Origin: DATAZK01 sp965199805
GTDB lineage: Bacteria; Actinomycetota; Actinomycetes; Frankiales; Frankiaceae
Length of the DNA stretch: 64,000 nucleotides
Assembly: GCA_965199805.1 (NCBI GenBank)
Contig: CBDATO010000001.1
Coordinates: 2,852,001-2,916,000, forward strand
Reading direction: 5' to 3'
This document shows, piece by piece, positions 18,564 to 27,442 of this stretch; position 1 is the stretch's first letter; every line of letters begins with the position of its first letter. Below the pieces are notes generated by a model that saw nothing but the letters and a program-made list of their open reading frames with translations, made no database searches and was not told the DNA's origin. Position numbers and translations under genes: made by a program.

Positions 18564-19591
18564 CGGGCGTCGCCGGCCTCGCGCACCAGCTCGGCGAGCA
18601 CGTCACCGAGCCCGATCACGCCGACGAGCGTGCCGTCGGACTCCGTCGCGCGGGCCAGGTGGGTGCCCTGCCGGCGCATGTCGGCGAGCACGCCGCCGAG
18701 CGTCTCCGTCGCGTTGACGTGCGGCAGCGGGCGTACCCACTTCTGCCGGACCGGCGAGTGCCGCAGCACCGGATCGGTCTCCAGCACGTCCTTGAGGTGC
18801 AGGTAGCCGATGAGGTCACCGGCGTCGTCGGCGATCGGGAAGCGGGAGTAGCCCGTACGCACCGAGAGCTGCTCGACCTCGGCCGGGGTCACATTGGTCG
18901 GCACCGACACCAGCGCGCTGCTCGGGATGAGCACGTCACGGGCGGTGCGCGTCTCGAAGTGCAGTGCACCGGCGAGCAGGCCCAGCTCGGAGGCGTCGAG
19001 CAGCCCCTCCCGGTGCGACTCGGCGATGAGGCCGGCCACCTCGTCACGGGTGAAGGCGCTGTCGACCTCGTCCTTGGGCTGGATGCGCAGCAGGCGCAGC
19101 ACGAAGTTGGCGATGTGGTTCAGGCCGGAGATGAACGGGCGCAGCACCCGCACCAGGCCCATGAGCATCGGCACCAGCACCAGGGCGGCGCGCTCGGGTC
19201 CGGCGATCGCCAGGTTCTTCGGCACCGTCTCGCCGAGCACGACGTGCAGGAAGACGACGATGAGCAGTGCGATGACGAAGGCGATCGGGTGCACGACCGC
19301 CTCGGGCGCACCGAGGGCGTGCACCACGTCCTCGAGCAGACCGGCGACGGCGGGCTCGGCCACCGCGCCCAGCCCGAGCGAGGCCAGCGTGATGCCGAGC
19401 TGCGCGCCGGCCAGCATCAGCGAGACCTGCTCCATCGCGACGAGCGTGGTGCGCGCCCGGCGTGACCCGGCCTGCGCCAACGGCTCGATGCTGCTGCGCC
19501 GCGAGGAGATCAGGGCGAACTCGGCGCCGACGAAGAACGCGTTGACCGCCAACAGGACGAGGGCGACGAGGATGCCGAGCGCCGGGCTCAC
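18521..19591 (-). CDS. HlyC/CorC-family membrane protein (DUF21 plus CBS domains)
   Basis: 356-aa membrane protein. The N-terminal CNNM/DUF21 domain has about four hydrophobic segments (starting LGILVALVLLAVNAFFVGAE and including VVLGETVPKNLAIAGPERAA). A CBS pair follows, with a GYSRFPIADDAGDLIGYLHLKD-type motif. The family is linked to Mg2+/Co2+ homeostasis or membrane stress. It lacks the extra C-terminal CorC_HlyC domain of its neighbour. It overlaps the upstream paralogue by 4 bp (ATGA) and should act with it, perhaps as a heteromer. Confidence 0.9.
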   Translation of the reverse strand: MSPALGILVALVLLAVNAFFVGAEFALISSRRSSIEPLAQAGSRRARTTLVAMEQVSLMLAGAQLGITLASLGLGAVAEPAVAGLLEDVVHALGAPEAVVHPIAFVIALLIVVFLHVVLGETVPKNLAIAGPERAALVLVPMLMGLVRVLRPFISGLNHIANFVLRLLRIQPKDEVDSAFTRDEVAGLIAESHREGLLDASELGLLAGALHFETRTARDVLIPSSALVSVPTNVTPAEVEQLSVRTGYSRFPIADDAGDLIGYLHLKDVLETDPVLRHSPVRQKWVRPLPHVNATETLGGVLADMRRQGTHLARATESDGTLVGVIGLGDVLAELVREAGDARQPGSATTGASRSA

Positions 19592-20961
19592 GAGCGGCCC
19601 GCCGTGGCCGGCTTCGTCCCGGCCGGCTCGTCGGCGGGCTCCAGCGGCATCAGACGTACGCGATCGACCCGGCGTCCGGCGAGGTGCGTGACGGTGAGGC
19701 GGGCCTGATCGAGCTGCACCGCATCACCGACCTGCGGGAGCCGGCCGAGCCGGTGCGCGAGCAGCCCGCCGAGGGTGTCGTAGGCCCGGTGCTCCGGGAT
19801 GTCGACGCCGATCCGGGCGGCCACCTCGTCGGGACGCAGCAGGCCCGACAGCGACCAGCTGCCGTCGCGCCGGCGCTGCACGGGCGGGCCGTAGCGGTCG
19901 TGCTCGTCCGACACCTCGCCGACGAGCTCCTCGACGAGATCCTCCAGCGTGACGAGCCCGGCGGTGCCGCCGAACTCGTCGACGACGATCGCCATCTGCA
20001 GCGAGGTCGTACGCAGGGTGTCGAGCAACGGGTCCAGATGCAGGGTGGACGGCACGAACGGCACGGTGACGAGGTGGGCGCTCACCCGCTCGGTGAGGCG
20101 CAGCTCCTCGCGGACCGACACCGCGTGCCGGATGTGGATGACGCCGAGGACGGAGTCGGCCCCTGTCTGGCGGCCGTCCTCCTGCACCGGGCCGTCGGCG
20201 GCGACGACGGGGAAGCGGGAGTGGCCGGTGCGCTTGGACGCGGCGATGACGGTGGCGAGGGAGTCGTCCTCACGGACGCTGGTGATGAGCGAGCGCGGGG
20301 TCATGATGTCGTCCGCGACCTTGTCGCCGAAGACGAGCGACTGCTGCAGCAGCGTGGCGGTCGAGTCGGGCAGGGTGCCGAGCTCGGCGGAGCGGGCGAG
20401 CAGCGACGACAGCTCCTCGGGCGAGCGCGCCGACGCGAGCTCCTCCTGCGGCTCGACCCCGACGGCGCGCAGCAGCCGGTTCGCCGTCGTGTTCAGCAGC
20501 TTGATCGGCAGAGCCATGACCCGGGTGAAGCCGCGCTGGAAGCCGGCCACCCGATGGGCGGTGGCCGCCGTACGGGCGATGGCGAGATTCTTCGGCACGA
20601 GCTCACCGAAGATCATTGTGGCGGCCGTGGCGATGACGAGGGCGATCACGACCGCGATCGCCGTGACGGCACCGGCCCCGACGCCGAGGCCACGCAACGG
20701 CGATTCGAGCAGGTCGGCGATGGCGGGCTCGGCGAGGAAGCCGATGCCGAGATTGGTGACGGTGATGCCGAGCTGGGCGCCGGACAGCTGGGTCGACAGC
20801 GTGTGCAGCGCTCCGAGCAGCCGGCGCGCCGACCGGTCGCCCGCCTGCGCCTCCCGCTCGACTGCCAGCCGGTCGACGGTGATGAAGGAGAACTCGGCGG
20901 CGACGAAAGCACCGCAGGCCAGGACGAGCACCACGCTGATCGCGAGCAGGACGACGGACAT
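19588..20961 (-). CDS. HlyC/CorC-family transporter (DUF21, CBS pair, CorC_HlyC domain)
   Basis: 457-aa protein beginning at ATG 20961 with the first membrane helix (MSVVLLAISVVLVLACGAFV). An open frame extends upstream to 21126, but its first 55 codons are Arg-rich and not family-like. DUF21 segments include MIFGELVPKNLAIART. CBS motifs follow (TPRSLITSVREDDS, GHSRFPVVAAD), then a C-terminal transporter-associated domain (IVVDEFGGTAGLVTLEDLVEE, then GLLRPDEVAARIG). It probably takes part in divalent-cation handling and is the first gene of a two-gene operon with the shorter paralogue. Confidence 0.9.
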   Translation of the reverse strand: MSVVLLAISVVLVLACGAFVAAEFSFITVDRLAVEREAQAGDRSARRLLGALHTLSTQLSGAQLGITVTNLGIGFLAEPAIADLLESPLRGLGVGAGAVTAIAVVIALVIATAATMIFGELVPKNLAIARTAATAHRVAGFQRGFTRVMALPIKLLNTTANRLLRAVGVEPQEELASARSPEELSSLLARSAELGTLPDSTATLLQQSLVFGDKVADDIMTPRSLITSVREDDSLATVIAASKRTGHSRFPVVAADGPVQEDGRQTGADSVLGVIHIRHAVSVREELRLTERVSAHLVTVPFVPSTLHLDPLLDTLRTTSLQMAIVVDEFGGTAGLVTLEDLVEELVGEVSDEHDRYGPPVQRRRDGSWSLSGLLRPDEVAARIGVDIPEHRAYDTLGGLLAHRLGRLPQVGDAVQLDQARLTVTHLAGRRVDRVRLMPLEPADEPAGTKPATAGRS

Positions 20962-21155
20962 CAGCCGGAGGCCCGCAGCCGAGATGTCATCTCGTCGAGT
21001 GTATGGAGCGTGTGCGCTCCCGCGCGCCACTTCTGCGGGCATCACGCAGCCGCGCGGCCCGTACACGGCGCCGAACGGCCCAGGCGGACGCGTCCGACCG
21101 GCGCAACTTCGGCTCCGCTGCGTCACGCCGGGTGGGCAAGGCCGCTTTGGCGTCC

Positions 21156-21359
21156 ATGACGATCGCTTCCCGGCTCCGCAAAGACCGTTCGGGCTCGTCC
21201 ACCTCGTCGTGCACCTGCGGCCACACCGCCGAGGCGCACAGCCACTACCGCCGCGGCGACGACTGCGCGCTGTGCTCGTGCGAGGCGTTCCGTCCCGGTG
21301 CGGCGGCCGTCCCCGTCGAGGGTGCGCCAGCGCCGCGGACGGCGCTGCGCATCGGCTGA
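21156..21359 (+). CDS. Small Cys/His-rich protein, probable zinc binding
   Basis: 67-aa protein from ATG 21156. The middle holds a compact metal-site pattern: C-T-C-G-H, five residues later H-x-H-Y, then D-D-C-x-x-C-x-C-x-x-F. The tails are basic (N) and low-complexity (C). An open frame extends upstream to 21003, but the extra part is Arg/Ala-rich and not needed. The conserved-looking core suggests a real small protein of unknown role. It lies between the CorC operon and chorismate mutase. Confidence 0.6.
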   Translation: MTIASRLRKDRSGSSTSSCTCGHTAEAHSHYRRGDDCALCSCEAFRPGAAAVPVEGAPAPRTALRIG

Positions 21360-21415
21360 CCGCGGGTGACTGCTGCGGTGCTCGATCGGCGACCCGGGCA
21401 CTCTAGGCTCGTGCC

Positions 21416-21742
21416 ATGACTTCGATCGACGGCGCAGAGGCCGGGGACCCCGCTCTCGCGGAGTTGCAGGAGCTGCGTCAGAGCATCGACAACATGGACT
21501 CCGCCCTCGTCCACCTCCTCGCGGAGCGCTTCAAGATCACGCAGAAGGTCGGAATCCTGAAGGCCCGCCACGGGCTGCCGCCCGCGGATCCCGCCCGCGA
21601 GGTGGAGCAGGCGCACCGGCTGCGCTCGCTGGCCGTCGAGTCCAAGCTCGACCCGGAGTTCGCCGAGAAGTTCCTCAACTTCATCGTCGCCGAGGTGGTC
21701 CAGCACCACGCGGCGATCGCCGCCGCCCGCGTCGACGACTGA
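21416..21742 (+). CDS. Chorismate mutase, AroQ class (monofunctional)
   Basis: 108-aa all-helical enzyme converting chorismate to prephenate for phenylalanine/tyrosine synthesis. Landmarks are LRQSIDNMDSALVHLLAERF, the active-site KVGILKARHG, and the third helix with FAEKFLNFIVAEVVQHH. Size and spacing match actinobacterial cytoplasmic AroQ. It has a single ATG and no signal peptide. Confidence 0.93.
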   Translation: MTSIDGAEAGDPALAELQELRQSIDNMDSALVHLLAERFKITQKVGILKARHGLPPADPAREVEQAHRLRSLAVESKLDPEFAEKFLNFIVAEVVQHHAAIAAARVDD

Positions 21743-21837
21743 CGGCGGTCCTGGCGCGGCTGTTCACCCGACGTTGCGGCTACGGTCACCCCCGGCAGGG
21801 CGGCCGGCGGGCACCGTGGGCTCGTGGTGAGCGAACC

Positions 21838-21963
21838 GTGAGCAGCTTCCTGCGGGCTCGGCTCGTCGCCGGCGGGGCGATGGCGCTGGGCGCCGCCGTC
21901 TGGATCGCCCGCGGCCTGCACGCCTGGGCGAATCCCGCAGACGTCTACGCTGACTGGCGCTGA
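21838..21963 (+). CDS. Possible small membrane protein
   Basis: 41-codon frame from GTG 21838: a short basic N-terminus (SSFLRARL), one hydrophobic helix (VAGGAMALGAAVWIARGL) and a polar tail ending ADWR. It lies in the 236-bp gap between chorismate mutase and the converging ATP-grasp gene. No ribosome site stands out. It could be a real single-pass microprotein or chance. Confidence 0.35.
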   Translation: MSSFLRARLVAGGAMALGAAVWIARGLHAWANPADVYADWR

Positions 21964-21978
21964 CGTCGCGGCCGAGGA

Positions 21979-22857
21979 CTATCGACCGGATCGGTCCAGG
22001 TGGGGCAGGGCCCAGGGCTCCCCGAGCTGCCGGTCGAATTCGCGTGGGTCGAACGGGGAGAGGCCGCCCGCGGGATACGGGGTCACCTCGCCGAGCAGGA
22101 CGACGCCATCCACGTCGTAGAGGTCGACGCGGATGAAGTCGAACGGCCCACCCATCCGCCGCGCGATGTCCAGCATCTCGTCGTAGCGCTCCGGTCGGGG
22201 CAATGCCGGCCCGAGCTCGACCCGCTGGCGGATGTCCAGCGGCGTCCAGTCGCCCGTGTAGTAGCGGCGACTGGCGTCGGACGACCTCAGCCGATTGGTG
22301 TCGTGCGCGACCAGCACGTAATGCACCTGGCCGGCATAGGTGAAGAACTTGTAGTCGACCAGGGGCCTGCCGTCGCCGAGGCGCTCCTCGACGAGGAAGA
22401 CGTGCTGCGCCGAGCGGTAGGCCCACTCACCCCGTCCGGCACCCTGCTCGTCCTCCAGCCAGTCGCGGGTCTTCGCCTTCAACGCGGTGATGTCCGAAGG
22501 GCGCCCGGAGCCGAAATGGACCTTCCGGCTGCGGTGGTTGGGCTTGAGCACCCAGGCGTCGGGCAGATCGAGTGCGTCGAGTTCCGCCAGGTCGGTGCCC
22601 GACCACAATGTCCTCGCCACCGGAATGCCGAGTTTCTCGGCTTCCGCCTTCATTCTCAATTTGTCGCACGTCCAGACGAGAAGAGGACGGCGGTCGTGCA
22701 GGATTCGCCAATTCACTTTCTCGTTGAAGGTGCGGGGCCGGCGGAAGTGCCCGAGCCGCCGCGTGAATCCCAGGTACATGACGTGGCGGCGCAGGCGCAG
22801 CGGCAGCCGGTAGATCAGTCGGGCCATGGCGTCCTTGACGACCCGGCTCACCTGCAT
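21979..22857 (-). CDS. TupA-like ATP-grasp enzyme
   Basis: 292-aa protein of the TupA-like ATP-grasp group linked to polysaccharide or teichuronopeptide synthesis. Landmarks are RRPRTFNEKVNWRIL, the ATP-binding lysines in WVLKPNHRSRKVHFGSG and VDYKFFTYAGQVHYVLV, and the late FDFIRVDLYDVDGVVLLGEV with acidic metal ligands. The ATG at 22857 follows GGGAGG. It is likely to ligate an amino acid or similar group to a surface glycan. The diverging glycosyltransferase supports a cell-surface role. Confidence 0.85.
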   Translation of the reverse strand: MQVSRVVKDAMARLIYRLPLRLRRHVMYLGFTRRLGHFRRPRTFNEKVNWRILHDRRPLLVWTCDKLRMKAEAEKLGIPVARTLWSGTDLAELDALDLPDAWVLKPNHRSRKVHFGSGRPSDITALKAKTRDWLEDEQGAGRGEWAYRSAQHVFLVEERLGDGRPLVDYKFFTYAGQVHYVLVAHDTNRLRSSDASRRYYTGDWTPLDIRQRVELGPALPRPERYDEMLDIARRMGGPFDFIRVDLYDVDGVVLLGEVTPYPAGGLSPFDPREFDRQLGEPWALPHLDRSGR

Positions 22858-23104
22858 CGGACCTCCCTGTCTGAATGTTTCCGGGGGCCCCGTGGCCCAC
22901 GACCGGACGCCCAACGTTCACGGCCGGTTCAGAAAGGCGGTCGGCCGCGGGCGATACGGTCGTCGTGCCGGTCTCATCCTGCCGAAACTTGCGCCGCGGT
23001 AGGTATCGCGTCGCCGGAAACAAACGAATTCTGCAGACGGATTGCCTCCCGAGGGACGACAGTCGGCTCCATTCGCATCGGACCCGCAGAACCGAGAGGA
23101 AGAC

Positions 23105-24352
23105 GTGACCCTGACCTCGTCCGACCCGTCGATCACCGTGTCGCGTAGGGCGCAGGAGCAGGCGGCGTACGAGCGGAGCACCGAATGGCAGCGCCTGCAC
23201 GGCGGACGCCGGCCGCGCGTCGTCTACCTCGGCCACGTGGCCCAGCTGTCGGGAGCGGAGCTGGCGCTGCTGCGCCTGCTGCCCGCCGTCGACGGGGTCG
23301 ACCGGCACGTGATCCTCGCCGAGGACGGCCCGCTGGTCGGCCGCTTCGAGCAGGAGGGCATCGCCGCCGAGGTCATGCCGATCGCCCCGCGCACCGCGCA
23401 GCTGCGCAAGGAGAGCGTCCGGCTCGGCCTCCCGCTGCGGTCGCTGGGCGACACGCTCGCGTACGCCCGCCGGCTCGCCAGGCGCATCACCGAGCTCGAG
23501 GCCGACATCGTCCACACCAACTCGCTGAAGGCGCACCTCTACGGCGGGCTGGCCGCGCGCCTCGCCGGGGTGCCGCAGGTGTGGCACACCCGTGACCGCG
23601 TCGCGCCCGACTACCTGCCGATGCCCGCCGTACGCCTGGTTCGATCCGCGGTACGCCACCTGCCGGCCGCGGTGCTGGCCAACTCCGATGCGACGCTCGA
23701 GACGCTGAAGCTGCGGAGGGGCCTGCGGCGCGTGCTGGCCAACCCGGTCGTCACGGACGACCGGGCACTGCCGCACGAGCGCCGTACCCGCGGCGCCTTC
23801 ACCGTCGGCCTCGTCGGCCGGCTGGCCCCCTGGAAGGGTCAGGACGTCTTCCTGCGCGCCTTCGCGCAGGCGTTCCCCTCCGGGCCCGAGCGCGCAGTCG
23901 TCATCGGCGCCGCCCTCTTCGGTGAGGACGAGTACGCCGCCTCCTTGCCGAAGCTCGCGGCCGAGCTCGGCGTGGCCGACCGGGTGGACTTCCTCGGCTT
24001 CGTCGACGACGTGCCCGCAAGGCTGGCCCAGCTCGACGCCCTCGTGCACTGCTCGACGACCCCCGAGCCGTTCGGTCAGGTGGTGGTGGAGGGCATGGCG
24101 GCGGGCCTACCGGTCATCGCCGCCCGCGCCGGCGGCCCGGCCGAGATCATCGCGGACGGGACGACCGGCCTGCTGACGCCGATGGGAGACGTCGGCGCCC
24201 TGGCTGCCGCGCTGGGCTCGCTGGCCGCCGACCCGGCGTTCGCCGCCCGACTGGGAGCGGCGGCGCAGGCCGAGAGCCGGCGCTACCGGGCCGACAGCAT
24301 CGCGCGTCAGCTGACCGACATCTACTACGAGGTCCTGCAGCCGAACGCCTGA
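23105..24352 (+). CDS. GT4-family glycosyltransferase
   Basis: 415-aa GT-B fold enzyme that transfers a sugar from a nucleotide donor. The N-terminal Rossmann domain has VVYLGHVAQLSGAELALLRLL; the C-terminal domain has FTVGLVGRLAPWKGQDVFLRAF and the EPFGQVVVEGMAAGLPVIAARAGG donor-binding stretch with the EX7E glutamates. The start is GTG at 23105 behind GAGGAAG; an earlier in-frame ATG at 23042 lacks such a site. It diverges from the ATP-grasp gene across about 247 bp. Acceptor unknown; probably exopolysaccharide or a cell-wall glycan. Confidence 0.88.
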   Translation: MTLTSSDPSITVSRRAQEQAAYERSTEWQRLHGGRRPRVVYLGHVAQLSGAELALLRLLPAVDGVDRHVILAEDGPLVGRFEQEGIAAEVMPIAPRTAQLRKESVRLGLPLRSLGDTLAYARRLARRITELEADIVHTNSLKAHLYGGLAARLAGVPQVWHTRDRVAPDYLPMPAVRLVRSAVRHLPAAVLANSDATLETLKLRRGLRRVLANPVVTDDRALPHERRTRGAFTVGLVGRLAPWKGQDVFLRAFAQAFPSGPERAVVIGAALFGEDEYAASLPKLAAELGVADRVDFLGFVDDVPARLAQLDALVHCSTTPEPFGQVVVEGMAAGLPVIAARAGGPAEIIADGTTGLLTPMGDVGALAAALGSLAADPAFAARLGAAAQAESRRYRADSIARQLTDIYYEVLQPNA

Positions 24353-24362
24353 CCCGGCGAGG

Positions 24363-24953
24363 TCAGCTGCAGTACTTCTTCGACAGGAAGCACGGCGCGC
24401 CAAGGCCGTGGGGGTTGTGCCCCGACGTACCGCCGACGGGGTACAGGATGAAGTCGCGGCCGACCCCTTCTGCCCGGACCTCGCACGTGTAGGCCTGCGT
24501 GCCGTGGACGGTGCAGGTGACGCCGTACGGGTCGGTGTGCAGGACGACCTTGTCGTTGCCCGAGGTGCCGAGGCGGTACGTGACGACGATGGTGTCCTCC
24601 TGGCGGAACGTGGAGATGTTCAGCTCGGAGTACAGGCCGATGTTGTTGCCGGGCGTCACGACCGTGGGCGAGACCTGCGAGCTGAAGTCCTTACGGCTGT
24701 TCGCACACGCGACCACGCCCCGGTTGGAGACACACTTCTCGCCGCCGTTGTTGTGCGCGGACTCGAAGTAGAGCGTCTCATTCGTCTGGTTGTGGATCGA
24801 GTAGCTGATCGAGTAGCCGAGGGCAGAAGCCGGGCCGGCTGCAACTGCACCGAAGCCGAGGGCGGTGACGATCAGGACGACAAGAACGCCGATCCGGGAC
24901 GACGGGCGCAGCCGCGACGGACGGCTGCCGGCGGGTCGCGTGGTGCGGGACAT
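24363..24953 (-). CDS. Secreted protein of unknown function
   Basis: 196-aa protein with a clear signal peptide: a basic N-terminus, the hydrophobic IGVLVVLIVTALGFGAVA and a likely cut after PASA (about residue 44). The mature part is beta-rich, begins GYSISYSIHNQTNETLYFES, and has about six cysteines that could pair (KCVSNRGVVAC, VTCTV, YTCEV, PCFLSKKYC). I do not recognise the family. It converges with the glycosyltransferase with only 10 bp between stops. Confidence 0.7.
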   Translation of the reverse strand: MSRTTRPAGSRPSRLRPSSRIGVLVVLIVTALGFGAVAAGPASALGYSISYSIHNQTNETLYFESAHNNGGEKCVSNRGVVACANSRKDFSSQVSPTVVTPGNNIGLYSELNISTFRQEDTIVVTYRLGTSGNDKVVLHTDPYGVTCTVHGTQAYTCEVRAEGVGRDFILYPVGGTSGHNPHGLGAPCFLSKKYCS

Positions 24954-25054
24954 GAAAGACCTCCGGGAAGCTCAGGCACGGGCAAGGCAAGCGTCACAGC
25001 CCGCCCGCGGCCGGTCGAGGGACCTAGGTGCACACCCATCCGGCTTGCCGCCGG

Positions 25055-26218
25055 TCACGGGGTGGCGATGCCCCGCAGCCGGCCGATGGCCAGCCGATGC
25101 GCTTCCGGCGTCCCGAGCAGGCGCAGCCCCGCCGCGGCGCGCTTGAGCAGCAGGTGGGTCGGGTGCTCCCAGGTGAAGCCGATGCCGCCCATCATCTGCA
25201 GGCAGCGCTCGGTGGTCGTGATCGCCACGTCGGCGCAGACCGCCGCCGCGAGGTGCGCGGCGAGCGCGGACTCGTCATCGGCCGCGCTGTCGCCACGGTC
25301 CAGGCCGGCGGCGGCGTAGCGGGCGACCGCACGGGCACCGGTCTGCTCGGTCCAGAGCTCCGCGGCGCTGTGGCGCAGCGCCTGGTAGGTGCCGAGCGCC
25401 CGGCCGAACTGGAAGCGGGTGCGCAGGTGCTCGCACGTCACGTCGAGGGACTGCTCGGCTGTGCCGAGCTGCTCACTGGCGAGCAACGCGGTGGCGGCGA
25501 GCAGGCCGGACCGCAGCGCGTCCGTCGCGGCTGGGCCCCGGGCGAGCACGTGCGCCTCGACGTTGTCGAGGGCGACGGTGCTGACCGGCCGCGTCATGTC
25601 CAGCGCCGGGCGGGTGATGACCCGTACCCCCGCGGCGCCGGTGTCGACGAGCAGCAGGACCGGGTCGTCCTCGGCCGACGCCGGGACGAGCAGGCGCTGA
25701 CAGCCCAGGACGCCGATCACCGCCTCGACCTGTCCGCTCACCCGGCCGTCGGGGGCGAGGCGGCACCCGGGATCGCCGCCGGCATCGAAGGACCGGCTCG
25801 ACCTCACCAGCGGCGCCACGACCACGTCACCGGACGCCATCGCCTCCAGCAGCGGCCCGACGACGTCGGCGGCCGCACCGGTCGCCAAGCCGGTCAGCGT
25901 CACCGTGGCGGCGACGGCGCTGCTCAGGGCGGGGACCGGCGCGACCGCTCGGCCGAGCTCCTCGAGGGCGACGGCCATGTCCGCGGCTCCGGCCCCGGAC
26001 CCGCCGAACTCCTCGGGCACCAGGAGGCCGGCGATGCCCGCCGCGGCGAGCTGCTTCCAGAGCCGGTCGTCGTACGGCCGTACCCTGTCGAGCTGCCCGA
26101 CCACGACGTCCCAGGGGCTGAGGTCGGCCAGGATGTCGCGGACGACGGCCCGTAAGGCCTCCTGGTCGTCGGAGTAGAGCAGGGACGGGATCGGCCGGTC
26201 GGGGGTCTCGGTCGTCAT
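25055..26218 (-). CDS. Acyl-CoA dehydrogenase family protein (second of a pair)
   Basis: 387-aa flavoprotein. Conserved parts are the N-terminal helical domain, the middle beta region, and the C-terminal CLQMMGGIGFTWEHPTHLLLKRA, typical of the family although the usual catalytic glutamate segment is degenerate. Its start overlaps the stop of the larger dehydrogenase (ATGA). Such back-to-back pairs in actinobacteria often form heteromeric FadE complexes acting on steroid side chains or branched/aromatic acyl-CoAs. The substrate is not deducible here. Confidence 0.88.
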   Translation of the reverse strand: MTTETPDRPIPSLLYSDDQEALRAVVRDILADLSPWDVVVGQLDRVRPYDDRLWKQLAAAGIAGLLVPEEFGGSGAGAADMAVALEELGRAVAPVPALSSAVAATVTLTGLATGAAADVVGPLLEAMASGDVVVAPLVRSSRSFDAGGDPGCRLAPDGRVSGQVEAVIGVLGCQRLLVPASAEDDPVLLLVDTGAAGVRVITRPALDMTRPVSTVALDNVEAHVLARGPAATDALRSGLLAATALLASEQLGTAEQSLDVTCEHLRTRFQFGRALGTYQALRHSAAELWTEQTGARAVARYAAAGLDRGDSAADDESALAAHLAAAVCADVAITTTERCLQMMGGIGFTWEHPTHLLLKRAAAGLRLLGTPEAHRLAIGRLRGIATP

Positions 26219-27414
26219 CGGGGGATGTCCTTCCAGGGACGGCCGGAGTCGGCGCGCGGCTCACGCGGCAGCTCGAGGATGCGGTCGGCGATGACGCCGC
26301 GCAGGATCTCGGTGCTGCCACCCTCGATGGAGTTCGCGCGGGCCCGCAGGTAGTGGTAGGCGGCGGGGCGGTGGCTGGATCTGCCCTGCTCGACGTCGTG
26401 CAGGGTCCAGTCGTCGTAGTCCTGGTCGGCGTCACCGGCGAGCTCGAGCCGTAGCCGGGTCGCCGCCTGGTTGTTGGCGGCGAAGGTGAGCTTTGCGGCG
26501 GACCCCTCGGGGCCGGGGCGTCCGGCGAGCATCTGCTGGCGGATGCGGGCGTTCGCCAGCCGCGCGGTCTCGGCCGCGACCCAGACCTGCAGCAGCCGCC
26601 CGTGCAGCTCCGGCGTACGCGCCTCCGGATTGTCACGCCAGCTGGCCAGCAGCGACGCGACCGGCTCGCTCTCGCGCTGCGGCGCACCTGAGCCCACCGC
26701 GACGCGCTCGTTCATCAGCGTGGTGTTGGCGATCTTCCAACCCTCGCCCACCGCGCCGACGCGCAGGTCGTCGGGGACGAGGACGTCGGTCAGGAACACC
26801 TCGTTGAACTCCGCCTGACCGGTCAGCTGGCGCAGCGGGCGTACCTCGAACCCGGGTGCGTGCATGTCGAGGAAGAAGTACGTGAGGCCGGCGTGCTTCG
26901 GCACGTCGGGGTCGGTACGGGCGAGCAGCATCGCCCAGCGCGCCTTGTGGGCGTAGCTGGTCCAGACCTTCTGGCCGTTGAGCCGCCAGCCGTCACCCTC
27001 GCGTACGGCGCGGGTGGCGAGCCCGGCGAGGTCGGAGCCTGCTCCCGGCTCGCTGAAGAGCTGACACCAGACCTCCTCGCCGGTCCAGAGCGGACGCAGC
27101 AGCCGGGCCTGCTGCTCCGGGGTGCCGTGCGCGGCGATGGTCGGGGCGCCCATGCCGAGGCCGATGGGATTGCGGGCGCCGTAGCCGGATGCGGCCAGCG
27201 GCGCGACGCGGACGAACTCCGCTTCGACGAACGGCTGCCACTGGCGCGACAGCGCGCTGCCGCCCATCCCGGCCGGGAAGTGCACCCAGGCGAGACCGGC
27301 GTCGTACCGGGCGCCCAGCCAGGTCCGTTCGTCGGCTCCGGAATCGAGGCCGGCGCCGAGCTGGCTGATCCGCGCCTGCAGGTCGTCCGCGACTGCCTGG
27401 TCCGTGTCGTTCAC
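26215..27414 (-). CDS. Acyl-CoA dehydrogenase (first of a pair)
   Basis: 399-aa FAD-dependent alpha/beta dehydrogenase of acyl-CoA thioesters. The family signature is present: LFSEPGAGSDLAGLATRA with the following WRLNGQKVWTSYAHKARWAM, and the C-terminal NSIEGGSTEILRGVIADRI that carries the ETF/substrate-contacting residues. The start is GTG 27414 behind GAGGAG; the frame stays open upstream, but that part lies antisense to the MarR gene. It is co-translated with the second dehydrogenase. Confidence 0.9.
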   Translation of the reverse strand: MNDTDQAVADDLQARISQLGAGLDSGADERTWLGARYDAGLAWVHFPAGMGGSALSRQWQPFVEAEFVRVAPLAASGYGARNPIGLGMGAPTIAAHGTPEQQARLLRPLWTGEEVWCQLFSEPGAGSDLAGLATRAVREGDGWRLNGQKVWTSYAHKARWAMLLARTDPDVPKHAGLTYFFLDMHAPGFEVRPLRQLTGQAEFNEVFLTDVLVPDDLRVGAVGEGWKIANTTLMNERVAVGSGAPQRESEPVASLLASWRDNPEARTPELHGRLLQVWVAAETARLANARIRQQMLAGRPGPEGSAAKLTFAANNQAATRLRLELAGDADQDYDDWTLHDVEQGRSSHRPAAYHYLRARANSIEGGSTEILRGVIADRILELPREPRADSGRPWKDIPR

Positions 27415-27442
27415 GATCGGTGCTCCTCGGGTGCTGAGTTGA

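Noticed and set aside
20962..21126. N-terminal extension of the CorC-family protein
   Set aside because: The 55 extra codons are Arg/Pro-rich and would place a long charged tail before the first membrane helix.
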